Notes: generated from the sequence alone by a model not told the origin. A stretch of 64,000 bases of DNA from Rhodospirillales bacterium 24-66-33 (GCA_002281855.1 NCHQ01000018.1:54794-118793), one strand, 5' to 3'; counted from the stretch's first letter, positions 44,633-53,157 are shown. Program-made: numbers and translations.

Positions 44633-44893
44633 CTGCGGTGAGCCCGCTTTTGGAGGGGGAGTTTTCGTATCGGTTGCAATTGACGGCGTGTCAATGTCTG
44701 CAAAGCCGAGCGAACGTGCGGCGCAATCGCGCCGAAAGCATGGCGCTTCGCCATTTGAGTTGCGTCCCACCGCCGGATACGTCATCGTCCGCGACATGCA
44801 GACTCCGTAGAAGGGTCGCAAGTACTTGGGAGGAAAGGGTAATTTCGCCACGCTGGCGCGTGTAATGCGCCGGCCGGCGGAACCAGTATCGTC
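44633..44893. promoter_or_regulatory. Divergent EF-hand/Liv operon promoter region with a 17-bp dyad
   Basis: This 261-bp non-coding spacer between the EF-hand gene and the Liv-type operon holds a clean operator-like dyad, ATTGAC-ggcgt-GTCAAT, at 44679-44695. A GGGAGGAAAGGG stretch near 44829 looks like a Shine-Dalgarno but no gene follows it. No regulator gene is adjacent, so the dyad cannot be assigned. Confidence 0.5.
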
Positions 44894-45682
44894 ATGGCAG
44901 AACCAATATCATCCCGCGGCGCGCCGCTTCTCAGCGTGCGTGACGTGTCCGTCCGGTTCGGCGGAATCGTCGCGCTCGATGGCGTAACCTTCGACGTCTA
45001 TGCCGGCCAGATTGCCGGCCTGATCGGGCCCAATGGCGCCGGCAAGACGACACTCTTCAATTGCCTGAGCCGGCTCTACACGCCGAATGCCGGCGACGTT
45101 CAGTTCGAGGGGAGAACCATCCTCGACCGGCCGCGGCATGCCATTCCCAGGATCGGCATCGGGCGGACGTTCCAGAATGTCGCCCTGTTCGACAAGATGT
45201 CGGTCCTCGACAACGTGAAGGTCGGTTGCCACAGCGTGAGCTCGACCAGCTTCTTCGAGAACGCGCTGCGAGTGCCCAAGGTCAAGGTCGAGGAAGAGGC
45301 GATCACCCGGCGTGCCGAGGAGCTGATCAGTTTCATGGACCTCGCGCCCTTCGCCAACGCGATGGCGGGACCCTTGCCATTCCCGATCCGCAAGCGCGTC
45401 GAACTGGCCCGCGCGCTGGCCTCCAGCCCCAAGTTGCTGCTGCTCGATGAGCCGGCGGCCGGCCTGAACCATGACGAGATCGAGGTGCTGAAGCACCAGA
45501 TCAAGCGTGTACGGGACCTGCAGAACGTCACGGTGCTGCTGGTCGAGCATCACATGAGCCTCGTCATGTCGGTGTCGGACAAGGTGGTCGCCATCGACTT
45601 CGGCCGGAAGATCGCCGACGGCACGCCGGCGGAAGTGCAACGCGATCCGGAAGTGATCCGCGCCTATCTGGGGACCGCGTGA
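44894..45682 (+). CDS. Branched-chain amino acid-type ABC transporter ATP-binding protein (LivG-like)
   Basis: A 262-residue ATPase. The Walker A Gly-Pro-Asn-Gly-Ala-Gly-Lys-Thr-Thr is near residues 44-52. The signature region is degenerate: where Leu-Ser-Gly-Gly would stand the sequence reads Gly-Pro-Leu-Pro-Phe-Pro-Ile-Arg-Lys-Arg. Walker B follows as Leu-Leu-Leu-Leu-Asp-Glu-Pro, with the LivG-typical C-terminus 'GTPAEVQRDPEVIRAYLG'. The substituted signature motif is seen in a subset of LivG-like proteins. First gene of a five-gene Liv-type operon; its TGA overlaps the ATG of the next ATPase. Confidence 0.88.
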   Translation: MAEPISSRGAPLLSVRDVSVRFGGIVALDGVTFDVYAGQIAGLIGPNGAGKTTLFNCLSRLYTPNAGDVQFEGRTILDRPRHAIPRIGIGRTFQNVALFDKMSVLDNVKVGCHSVSSTSFFENALRVPKVKVEEEAITRRAEELISFMDLAPFANAMAGPLPFPIRKRVELARALASSPKLLLLDEPAAGLNHDEIEVLKHQIKRVRDLQNVTVLLVEHHMSLVMSVSDKVVAIDFGRKIADGTPAEVQRDPEVIRAYLGTA

Positions 45683-46395
45683 TGGCTGCGCTACTCGAGG
45701 TCAGTGGCCTGAAGGCCTTTTACGGACAGACCCAGTCGCTCTATGACGTCGGCTTCGAGATCCCCATGGGCGGGATCACGACGCTGCTGGGCGCCAACGG
45801 CGCCGGCAAGACGACGACGTTGCGGGCGATCTGCAACATGGTCCGCACCGACGGCACGATCCGCTTCGACGGCAAGAACATCCGCGGCATGGCCACGGAA
45901 GAGATCGTGCGCCAGCGGATCGCCCACGTTCCGGAGGGACGCGGCACGTTCACTACACTCACCGTCGACGAAAACCTGCGGATCGCCGCCTATACCCGCA
46001 AGGACAAGCAGGCGGTGAAGGATGAGTTGGAGCGCGTCTTCGTCTACTTCCCGCGTCTCAAGGAGCGCATCCAGCAGCAGGCCGGCACGCTGTCGGGCGG
46101 CGAGCAGCAGATGCTCGCGATCGCGCGGGCTCTGATGCTGAAGCCCCGCCTGATGCTGCTCGACGAGCCGTCGTTCGGCCTGGCGCCGCTGATCGTGCTG
46201 GAGATCTTCCGCATCCTGCGGCGCATCAACGAGGAGGAAAAGGTGAGCATCCTGCTGGTCGAGCAGAACGCGGCTCTCGCTCTCGATCTCGCCACGCACG
46301 CCTACGTGCTCGAAACCGGCAAGGTCGTCATGTCGGGTCCCTCGGACGTCGTGAAGAACGACGAGAACGTCCGCAAATCCTACCTCGGCTACTGA
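45682..46395 (+). CDS. Branched-chain amino acid-type ABC transporter ATP-binding protein (LivF-like)
   Basis: A 237-residue second ATPase. Walker A is Gly-Ala-Asn-Gly-Ala-Gly-Lys-Thr-Thr, the signature Leu-Ser-Gly-Gly-Glu-Gln-Gln is intact near 137, Walker B is Leu-Met-Leu-Leu-Asp-Glu-Pro, and the LivF hallmark Glu-Gln-Asn-Ala follows the switch region. The start ATG shares one base with the livG-like stop (TGATG); a GTG one codon earlier is possible. The pair of ATPases powers the two permeases that follow. Confidence 0.92.
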   Translation: MAALLEVSGLKAFYGQTQSLYDVGFEIPMGGITTLLGANGAGKTTTLRAICNMVRTDGTIRFDGKNIRGMATEEIVRQRIAHVPEGRGTFTTLTVDENLRIAAYTRKDKQAVKDELERVFVYFPRLKERIQQQAGTLSGGEQQMLAIARALMLKPRLMLLDEPSFGLAPLIVLEIFRILRRINEEEKVSILLVEQNAALALDLATHAYVLETGKVVMSGPSDVVKNDENVRKSYLGY

Positions 46396-46405
46396 GGCAG
46401 ACATA

Positions 46406-47311
46406 ATGGAACAGTTTCTCCAACAGATCGCCTCCGGCCTCGCCAACGGCGCCATCTATGCCTGCGTGGCTCTCGCGCTGGTCATGATCTACGTGTCTAC
46501 CGACCACATCAATTTCGCCCAGGGCGAGATGGCGATGTTCAGCGCCTACATCTCCTGGCAGCTCATGGACTGGGGGATGAGCTTCTGGGTCGCGTTCATC
46601 CTCACCGTGCTGATCTCCTTCGCCATGGGCGTGCTGATCGAGCGGCTCATCCTGAGACCGCTGCACAATGCTCCGGTCCTGTCGATCATCGTGGTGTTCA
46701 TCGGCCTGTTGGCGATCTTCAACTCGATGGCCGGCGCCTTCTGGAGCTACCTGATCAAGGAATTCCCCTCGCCGTTCCCCAAGGCCGACTTCGGCATTGC
46801 CGGCGTGATCGGGCCCCATCAGCTGGGCGTGGTCCTGGTCACGCTGATCGTGCTCGGGCTCCTGTTCGTGTTCTTCCGCTACACGCCGCTCGGCCTCGCC
46901 ATGCGCGCGGCGGCGCAGAACCCGCAGATGGCGCGGCTGGTCGGTGTCCGGGTCGACTGGATGCTGGCCCTGGGCTGGGGGCTTGCGGCGTCGGTGGGGG
47001 CGGTGGCGGGAATCATGGTCGCCCACATCGTCTATCTCGAGCCCAACATGATGGGCGGCATCCTGCTCTATGCCTTCGCGAGCGCGCTGGTCGGTGGCAT
47101 TTCCAATCCCGCGGGCGCGGTGGCGGGCGGTTTCATCGTCGGCATCCTCGAGAACATGGTCGCCTATGCCGGCAACCAGATCGAGAAGGCGACGGGCATC
47201 TACATCATCGGCAACGGCGAAAAGCTCACGGTGGCGTTGATCATCGTGATCTTCGTGCTGACGGTCAAACCCGCCGGCCTGTTCGGCCGCGTCGTCGTGA
47301 AGAGGGTCTGA
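46406..47311 (+). CDS. Branched-chain amino acid-type ABC transporter permease (LivH-like)
   Basis: A 301-residue inner-membrane permease of the LivH type, with about eight helices. It begins 'QQIASGLANGAIYA' with the conserved Gly-Ala-Ile-Tyr-Ala, then Ile-Asn-Phe-Ala-Gln-Gly-Glu, and the coupling region 'AQNPQMARLVGVRVD'. The gap to livF is 10 bp and to livM is 2 bp, so it is firmly in the operon. Confidence 0.92.
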   Translation: MEQFLQQIASGLANGAIYACVALALVMIYVSTDHINFAQGEMAMFSAYISWQLMDWGMSFWVAFILTVLISFAMGVLIERLILRPLHNAPVLSIIVVFIGLLAIFNSMAGAFWSYLIKEFPSPFPKADFGIAGVIGPHQLGVVLVTLIVLGLLFVFFRYTPLGLAMRAAAQNPQMARLVGVRVDWMLALGWGLAASVGAVAGIMVAHIVYLEPNMMGGILLYAFASALVGGISNPAGAVAGGFIVGILENMVAYAGNQIEKATGIYIIGNGEKLTVALIIVIFVLTVKPAGLFGRVVVKRV

Positions 47312-47313
47312 CC

Positions 47314-48321
47314 ATGGCCGCCTCGTCGAAAAAGTGGGTGCTGGGCGTCATCGTCCTCGCGGTGCTGGTGCCGCTGCTGCAGCCGGTCTTTCCGGATGTG
47401 GTCTCCAACTACCGCCTGTTCCTGATCAGCACGATGATCATCGCCGCGATCGCGGTGCTCGGGCTGAACCTGCTCACCGGGTTCAACGGCCAGTTCTCGC
47501 TGGGCCACGGCGCCTTCTACGCGGTCGGCGCCTACACGGCGGCGATCCTGATGGACAAGCTGAACGTTCCCTACTGGGCGACGATCCCGGCGGCGGCCAT
47601 CGTGTGCTTCATCGTCGGCTACCTGTTCGGACTGCCGGCGCTCAAGCTCGAAGGGCACTACCTCGCGCTCGCGACCTTCGCCCTGGCGCTCGCGGTCCCG
47701 CAGATCCTCAAATACAAGTGGCTGGAAGGCCTGACCGGCGGCGTGCAGGGCATCGTGCTGATGAAGCCGGAAGTGCCCTTCGGCCTGCCACTCAGCGAAG
47801 ACCAGTGGCTTTACTACTTCTGCCTGCTGGTCATGATCGTGCTGTTCTGGGGGGCGGCGAACATGCTGAACAGCCGCAGCGGTCGCGCCATGATGGCGAT
47901 CCGCGACCAGTACATGGCTGCCGACACGATGGGCATCGACACGGCGCTCTACAAGACCGTCACCTTCGGCATCAGCGCGGCGTATACCGGCATCGCCGGG
48001 GCGCTCTCGGCCTGCGCCATCGCCTTCGTGGCGCCCGACAGCTTCGGCATCTTCCTGTCGATCAAGTTCCTGATCGGCCTGGTCGTGGGCGGCATCGGCT
48101 CGCTGTTTGGATCGGTACTCGGCGGCATCTTCTACGTGCTGGTCGACAATTCCGCGCAGTCGCTGACCCAGTTCATCCGCAACGACCTCGGCCTGCCGTT
48201 CGACCTCTCGGCCTACACCGTGTTCGGTGTCCTGCTGATCGCCATCATCTACCTGATGCCGATGGGCATCGCCGGCGGGCTCTACATGGCCTACCGCAAG
48301 CTGCGGGGTGCACGGGCGTAA
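47314..48321 (+). CDS. Branched-chain amino acid-type ABC transporter permease (LivM-like)
   Basis: A 335-residue LivM-type permease with about nine to ten helices. The central signature 'LTGFNGQFSLGHGAFYAVGAY' region (Gly-Gln-Phe-Ser-Leu-Gly-His) is clear, as is 'AIRDQYMAADTMGID' for coupling to the ATPases. It ends 100 bp before the first binding-protein gene. Confidence 0.92.
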   Translation: MAASSKKWVLGVIVLAVLVPLLQPVFPDVVSNYRLFLISTMIIAAIAVLGLNLLTGFNGQFSLGHGAFYAVGAYTAAILMDKLNVPYWATIPAAAIVCFIVGYLFGLPALKLEGHYLALATFALALAVPQILKYKWLEGLTGGVQGIVLMKPEVPFGLPLSEDQWLYYFCLLVMIVLFWGAANMLNSRSGRAMMAIRDQYMAADTMGIDTALYKTVTFGISAAYTGIAGALSACAIAFVAPDSFGIFLSIKFLIGLVVGGIGSLFGSVLGGIFYVLVDNSAQSLTQFIRNDLGLPFDLSAYTVFGVLLIAIIYLMPMGIAGGLYMAYRKLRGARA

Positions 48322-48332
48322 CCCGGGCCTCT

Positions 48333-48354
48333 TCGCCGGAAGGTCGCCGGAAGG
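48333..48354. repeat. 11-bp perfect tandem repeat between livM-like and the first binding-protein gene
   Basis: TCGCCGGAAGG is repeated head to tail (48333-48343 and 48344-48354), followed by CGGCCTTCTTTCT, which can pair with the repeat to form a short hairpin ahead of T-rich sequence. It may act as a partial terminator or processing site that sets different expression of transporter and binding protein. Confidence 0.6.
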
Positions 48355-48421
48355 CGGCCTTCTTTCTGGCCAAAATTCGGACGAAGCTCCGGCAGGCCTG
48401 AATCAACTGGGAGGAATAGAA

Positions 48422-49639
48422 ATGCGTACAAGCAGGCGTGGTTTTGTGGCGGGCGCCTCGGCGTTCGCCGTGTGGGGGGCGAACTCGGCTTTCGCCCAGA
48501 AGAAGTACGACGACGGCGCGACGGACAGCGAGATCAAGATCGGCCACACCGGTCCCTATAGTGGTCCGGCATCGTCCTACGGCCAGATCGGCAAGACGAT
48601 CGAAGCCTTCTTCAAGTCGGTGAACGATGCGGGCGGCGTCAACGGCCGCAAGATCAACTTCATCACGCGCGACGACGGCTACTCGCCGCCGAAGATGGTC
48701 GAACTGGTGCGCCAGCTCGTCGAACAGGAAAAGGTCCTCTGCCTCTTCAACACGCTGGGCACGCCGACCAACACGGCGATCCATCGCTACATGAACCAGA
48801 AGAAGGTGCCGCAGCTCTACGTCGCCACCGGCGCGTCGAAGTGGGGCAAGCCCAAGGAGTTCCCGTGGACGATGGGCTTCCAGCCCGACTACCACACCGA
48901 GGGCGTCGTCTATGCCAAGCACATCCTGGCCAACGTCAAGGACGCCAAGATCGGCGTGCTGATGCAGAACGACGACTATGGCAAGGATTACTACGAAGGC
49001 TTCCGCGAGGGCCTGGGCAAGGAAACCGGCAAGATCGTCAAGCACGTGACCTTCGAGGTCACCGATCCGACGGTCGACAGCCAGGTGATCCAGCTCAAGG
49101 ATTCCGGCGCCAACGTGTTCTTCAACATCGCGACGCCCAAGGCGGCCGCCCAGGCGATCCGCAAGGCCGCCGACATCGGCTGGAAGCCGGCGCAGTATCT
49201 CAACAACGTGTCCGCCTCGGTGGGCTCGGTGATGAAGCCGGCCGGCCTCGAGAACAGCCAGGGCATCATCACGGCGCAGTACCTCAAGGACCCCACGGAC
49301 AAGCAGTGGGAGAACACCGACGACTTCAAGGCCTGGAGCGCCTGGATGGACAAGTGGATGCCGGGCGCCAACAAGGCGGACGCCAATCACGTGTTCGGCT
49401 ACGCCGTCTCCAACCTGATGCTGGAGACGCTCAGGAAGTGCGGGGACACGCTGACGCGCGAAAACGTCATGAAGCAGGCGGCCAACTACCAGAAGTACAA
49501 GCTGCCGCTGCTGCTGCCGGGCATCACCATCAGCACCAGCCCGACTGACTACTACCCGATCCAGTCGGTGCAGCTCGCGCGCTTCAAGGGCGAGACCTGG
49601 GATCTGTTTGGCGACGTCATGTCGGCCGAAGGTTCCTGA
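48422..49639 (+). CDS. Liv-type ABC transporter substrate-binding protein (copy 1)
   Basis: A 405-residue periplasmic binding protein of the Leu/Ile/Val (Peripla_BP_6) family. The N-terminus has a twin-arginine signal (Thr-Ser-Arg-Arg-Gly-Phe-Val-Ala-Gly) with cleavage near Ala-Phe-Ala-Gln (residue 26). Mature landmarks are Gly-His-Thr-Gly-Pro-Tyr-Ser-Gly-Pro-Ala and Phe-Asn-Thr-Leu-Gly-Thr-Pro. A GGGAGGAAT Shine-Dalgarno fixes the ATG at 48422. A strong terminator follows. The ligand is unknown; such systems take branched-chain amino acids, amides, urea or aromatics. Confidence 0.92.
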   Translation: MRTSRRGFVAGASAFAVWGANSAFAQKKYDDGATDSEIKIGHTGPYSGPASSYGQIGKTIEAFFKSVNDAGGVNGRKINFITRDDGYSPPKMVELVRQLVEQEKVLCLFNTLGTPTNTAIHRYMNQKKVPQLYVATGASKWGKPKEFPWTMGFQPDYHTEGVVYAKHILANVKDAKIGVLMQNDDYGKDYYEGFREGLGKETGKIVKHVTFEVTDPTVDSQVIQLKDSGANVFFNIATPKAAAQAIRKAADIGWKPAQYLNNVSASVGSVMKPAGLENSQGIITAQYLKDPTDKQWENTDDFKAWSAWMDKWMPGANKADANHVFGYAVSNLMLETLRKCGDTLTRENVMKQAANYQKYKLPLLLPGITISTSPTDYYPIQSVQLARFKGETWDLFGDVMSAEGS

Positions 49640-49663
49640 AGCCAGAGCTTCCTCGACGACAAG

Positions 49664-49700
49664 AAAGGCCGCCGGCAACCCCGGCGGCCTTTTTGTTTTT
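49664..49700 (+). terminator. Rho-independent terminator of the Liv-type operon
   Basis: A 12-bp stem AAAGGCCGCCGG / CCGGCGGCCTTT with a 5-nt loop, followed by a T-rich run. Nearly the same hairpin ends the copy-2 gene at 51084. Confidence 0.93.
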
Positions 49701-49774
49701 TCCCGCACTGCAGCATCGAAGACCGCGAGAGGGGGTCATTTTCCCTTTCCAAGCCGCCCGCTCTGCGCAACGAT

Positions 49775-49790
49775 ATTCCGCATAACGAAT
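49775..49790 (+). promoter_or_regulatory. AT-rich promoter with ATTC-N8-GAAT dyad upstream of binding-protein copy 2
   Basis: The 139 bp between the terminator and the second binding-protein gene include an AT-rich stretch. ATTCCG-CATAA-CGAAT is an imperfect dyad resembling IclR-type boxes (TTCCG-N4/5-CGGAA). It lies 50 bp before the GTG start and suggests that copy 2 has its own, separately controlled promoter. Confidence 0.35.
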
Positions 49791-49839
49791 AAAGAATAAG
49801 AAAAAGGGAAGAAGCGCGGTTCAACGAAGGGAGGCAACA

Positions 49840-51060
49840 GTGAAGACAAACAGGCGCATCTTTTTGGGCGGCGTGTCGGCGGCCGCTGTCTTGTCGACGT
49901 CCGGTAGGACGTTCGCGCAGAAAAAATACGACGAGGGTGCGACCGACAAGGAAATCAAGATCGGCCACACCAACCCCTACAGTGGGCCAGCCTCTTCCTA
50001 CGGCGTCATCGGCAAGTGTGAGGAAGCCTACTGGAAGAGCGTCAACGAGCGCGGCGGCATCAACGGACGCATGGTCAAGTTCATCACCATGGATGACGGC
50101 TACAATCCGGCCAAGACCGTCGAGGTGGTCCGCCAGATGGTGGAACAGGACAGGGTACTGTGCCTGTTCAACACGCTGGGCACGCCGACCAACTCGGCGA
50201 TCCACCGCTACATGAACCAGAAGAAGGTGCCGCAACTCTACGTTTCGACCGGCGCCTCCAAGTGGGGCAAGTACAAGGAGTTCCCTTGGACGATGGGCTT
50301 CCAGCCCGACTACCACACCGAAGCCGTCATCTATGCCAAGCACATCCTCGCGACCGTGAAGGATCCCAAGATCGGCGTGCTGATGCAGAACGACGACTAC
50401 GGCAAGGACTACTGGGAAGGGTTCAAGGAAGGACTCGGCAAGGACGTCAACAAGGTGGTCAAGCATGTCACCTACGAGACGACCGACCCGACGGTCGACA
50501 GCCAGATCATCCAGCTCAAGGATGCCGGCGCCAACGTCTTCTTCAACATCGCGATCCCGAAGTTCGCTGCCCAGGCCATCCGCAAGGTGGCCGACATCGG
50601 CTGGAAGCCCATCCAGTACCTCAACAACGTCTCGTCCTCGGTCGCTTCGACGCTCAAGCCGGCCGGTCTCGAGAACAGCCAGGGCATGATCACGGCGCTC
50701 TATCTGATGGATCCCACCGACAAGCAGTGGAACGACAATGCCGAGATGAAGGTCTGGCGTGACTGGATGAACAAGCACATGCCGGGCGCCAACCAGGACG
50801 ACGGCAACTACATCTTCGCCTATGCCGTCTCGACCCTGATGGAAGAGACGCTCAAGCGGTGCGGCGACACGCTGACCCACGAGAACCTGATGAAGCAGGC
50901 CACCAGCTTCAAGAAGTTCAGGGTGCCGCTGCTGCTGCCGGGCATCACCGTCAGCACCAGCCCGACTGATTATTACCCGATCCAGTCGGTGCGGCTGGCC
51001 CGGTTCAAGGGCGAGACCTGGGAGCTGTTCGGCGACGTCATGTCGGCCGAGGGATCCTGA
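49840..51060 (+). CDS. Liv-type ABC transporter substrate-binding protein (copy 2)
   Basis: A 406-residue paralogue of the preceding binding protein, collinear over its whole length: Gly-His-Thr-Asn-Pro-Tyr-Ser-Gly-Pro-Ala, Phe-Asn-Thr-Leu-Gly-Thr-Pro and an almost identical C-terminus. The signal peptide is again Tat-like (Thr-Asn-Arg-Arg-Ile-Phe-Leu-Gly-Gly). The start is a GTG with GGGAGGCAA upstream. It has its own upstream AT-rich region and its own terminator, so it is a separate unit that could feed the same transporter with a different ligand. Confidence 0.92.
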   Translation: MKTNRRIFLGGVSAAAVLSTSGRTFAQKKYDEGATDKEIKIGHTNPYSGPASSYGVIGKCEEAYWKSVNERGGINGRMVKFITMDDGYNPAKTVEVVRQMVEQDRVLCLFNTLGTPTNSAIHRYMNQKKVPQLYVSTGASKWGKYKEFPWTMGFQPDYHTEAVIYAKHILATVKDPKIGVLMQNDDYGKDYWEGFKEGLGKDVNKVVKHVTYETTDPTVDSQIIQLKDAGANVFFNIAIPKFAAQAIRKVADIGWKPIQYLNNVSSSVASTLKPAGLENSQGMITALYLMDPTDKQWNDNAEMKVWRDWMNKHMPGANQDDGNYIFAYAVSTLMEETLKRCGDTLTHENLMKQATSFKKFRVPLLLPGITVSTSPTDYYPIQSVRLARFKGETWELFGDVMSAEGS

Positions 51061-51083
51061 GCCTGGGTTCGAACCTAGCGAAG

Positions 51084-51113
51084 GGCCGCCGGCAGTGCCG
51101 GCGGCCTTTTTCT
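51084..51113 (+). terminator. Rho-independent terminator of binding-protein copy 2
   Basis: A 10-bp stem GGCCGCCGGC / GCCGGCGGCC with a 3-nt loop, then TTTTTCTTT. It closely resembles the terminator after copy 1, suggesting that gene and terminator were duplicated together. Confidence 0.92.
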
Positions 51114-51131
51114 TTGGGGCTGTAGGCGCTC

Positions 51132-51620
51132 TTATCGTTCCGCCGGCTTGCGCTGGAGGGCCTGGCGGCATTCGGCCGTATCGATCCGGCCATTCTTGTC
51201 GAGGTCGCAGCGCGTGAAGTTGCGCTCGCTCCCCGCCAGGAACTCCGTCAGCGTGACGGAACCGTCCTTGTCGACATCGAGAAGCCGGAAGTAGCTCGAC
51301 TGGCGGCCGGCCTGGCGGTCGGTCGGCAGGACGCTGTTGCCGGCGGCCGGGGTGCGGGCGAACAGCTCGTCCGGGCTGAGCTTGCCGTCGCCGTTCGTGT
51401 CGAGCCTCTTGAACCGCGCCTGCTGGCCGGCCTTCCATTCGTCGAGCGTGACCGCGCCGTCCTTGTTGGCGTCGTATCGCATGACACCGCCATCGGTGCG
51501 TGCCGGCCGGGGGGCGGGCGCGCTTTGCGTGCTCTGGGGCGCGGCTGCGTCGCCGGGAGCGGCGAGAGCGGGGCTCGCCAGAAGCATGAAGCTGGTCGCA
51601 ATCAGGGAAAGTCTCGGCAT
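51132..51620 (-). CDS. Exported protein with four EF-hand motifs
   Basis: A 162-residue protein with a signal peptide (Ala-Leu-Ala-Ala near residue 20) and four EF-hand loops: Asp-Ala-Asn-Lys-Asp-Gly-Ala, Asp-Thr-Asn-Gly-Asp-Gly-Lys, Asp-Val-Asp-Lys-Asp-Gly-Ser and Asp-Leu-Asp-Lys-Asn-Gly-Arg. All keep the key Gly and an acidic position 12. It probably binds calcium in the periplasm. The ATG at 51620 follows GAGGA; the frame is open 46 codons earlier without support. It is smaller than, but similar in design to, the seven-EF-hand protein on the other side of the Liv-type cluster. Confidence 0.85.
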   Translation of the reverse strand: MPRLSLIATSFMLLASPALAAPGDAAAPQSTQSAPAPRPARTDGGVMRYDANKDGAVTLDEWKAGQQARFKRLDTNGDGKLSPDELFARTPAAGNSVLPTDRQAGRQSSYFRLLDVDKDGSVTLTEFLAGSERNFTRCDLDKNGRIDTAECRQALQRKPAER

Positions 51621-51756
51621 CGTCGATCCTCGGGTTGTATCAGGAGATGGCAATGCACGCGCCATTTCCCTTACCGGCGGGTCTAGGCGCGGATATAGTC
51701 TGCCCGGCGACCGAATTATGGCCGCGTTGAGGTTTTGTTCTCTCTGGGGATAACCC

Positions 51757-53151
51757 ATGGCCTATGATTACGATCTCTTTGTCATCGGCGCCGGCTCAGG
51801 CGGCGTAAGGGCGTCACGCATCGCCGCGACCCACGGGGCGCGCGTCGGCATCTGTGAGGACTACCGCGTTGGCGGCACCTGCGTGATCCGCGGCTGCGTG
51901 CCGAAGAAGCTCCTGATGTACGGCTCCAAGTTCGCCCACGAATTCGAGGATGCGGCAGCCTATGGCTGGTCCGTCGGTGAACCGACCCATTCATGGACGA
52001 CGCTGCGAGACAACGTGAACAACGAAGTCGACCGGCTGAACGCGCTCTACCTGCGCCTGCTCGAGGGGGCAGGGGTGAAGCTGCACATGGGCCGCGGCCG
52101 CCTGATGGACCGCCACACGATCCAGGTCGGCGAGGAGACGATCACGGCGGAGAAGATCCTGATCGCAACCGGCGGCCATCCGGTCATTCCGTCGATTGCG
52201 GGCGCCGAACTGGCGATCACCTCCAACGATGCCTTTCATCTCCCCGAACTGCCGAAGCACATCACCATCGTTGGAGCGGGCTACATCGCCGTCGAATTCG
52301 CCGGCATCTTCCGCGGGCTCGGCGCCAAGGTGGACATTGTCCTCCGGCGCGACCGTGTCCTGCGAGGCTTCGACGAGGAATGCCGCACCTTCGTGCACGA
52401 GGCCCTGAAGGACAGCGGCATTCGCCTGCGCACCGAGATGGAAATCGCCCGCATCGTCGCCAAGGGCGAAGACGGCAAGAGCGGCCCGTTCGAGGTCCAC
52501 ACGCCGATGGGCGGCATGTTCGAGACAGACTGCGTGATGTACGCCACCGGCCGCGCGCCCAACACCTCCGGCATCGGGCTGGAGAAGGCGGGTGTGCAGC
52601 TCAACAAGGCGGGCGCGATCGCGGTCGACGAGTGGTCGAAGACCACGGCCGACAACATCTGGGCGGTGGGCGACGTGACAGACCGTATCAACCTCACTCC
52701 GGTCGCCCTCATGGAAGGCCACTGCTTTGCCGATACCGAATTCGGCAAGAAGCCGCGGAAGGCCAATCATCACGAAGTGCCGTCGGCTGTCTTCTGCCAG
52801 CCCGAGATGGCCAATGTCGGGCTGAGCGAGGAGCAGGCGAAGCTGCAGCTGGGCGAACTGCGCATATACACGGCGGCGTTCCGGCCGATGAAATACACGG
52901 TCTCCGGTCGCCACCAGCGCACCTTCATGAAGATGATCGTCGAGGCCTCGACCGACCGGGTGGTCGGCATCCACATGGTGGGCGACGATGCAGCCGAGCT
53001 GATCCAGGGCCTGGCAGTCGCCATGAAGGCGGGGGCCACCAAGGCCCATTTCGACGCCACCGTGGGCATCCACCCGACCGCGGGCGAGGAGTTCGTGACG
53101 ATGCGCACGGCGCGGCCGGATTCGACCCCGACACGGGCAGCCGCGGAGTAG
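51757..53151 (+). CDS. gor: Glutathione-disulfide reductase
   Basis: A 464-residue FAD-dependent disulfide reductase keeping glutathione reduced with NADPH. FAD motif Gly-Ala-Gly-Ser-Gly-Gly at 11-16; redox-active pair Cys42/Cys47 in Cys-Val-Ile-Arg-Gly-Cys; NADPH Rossmann Gly-Ala-Gly-Tyr-Ile-Ala near 173, with two Arg residues after the second strand fitting NADPH rather than NADH; and the C-terminal His in Gly-Ile-His-Pro-Thr. The Cys-x4-Cys sequence with Ile-Arg is of the glutathione reductase type, not lipoamide or mercuric reductase. A GST gene lies 2.8 kb downstream. Confidence 0.92.
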   Translation: MAYDYDLFVIGAGSGGVRASRIAATHGARVGICEDYRVGGTCVIRGCVPKKLLMYGSKFAHEFEDAAAYGWSVGEPTHSWTTLRDNVNNEVDRLNALYLRLLEGAGVKLHMGRGRLMDRHTIQVGEETITAEKILIATGGHPVIPSIAGAELAITSNDAFHLPELPKHITIVGAGYIAVEFAGIFRGLGAKVDIVLRRDRVLRGFDEECRTFVHEALKDSGIRLRTEMEIARIVAKGEDGKSGPFEVHTPMGGMFETDCVMYATGRAPNTSGIGLEKAGVQLNKAGAIAVDEWSKTTADNIWAVGDVTDRINLTPVALMEGHCFADTEFGKKPRKANHHEVPSAVFCQPEMANVGLSEEQAKLQLGELRIYTAAFRPMKYTVSGRHQRTFMKMIVEASTDRVVGIHMVGDDAAELIQGLAVAMKAGATKAHFDATVGIHPTAGEEFVTMRTARPDSTPTRAAAE

Positions 53152-53157
53152 AACGGG

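Noticed and set aside
49552..51438. A 628-codon minus-strand open frame over the second binding-protein gene
   Set aside because: His/Gly/Val-rich antisense translation; the + strand protein is clearly real.
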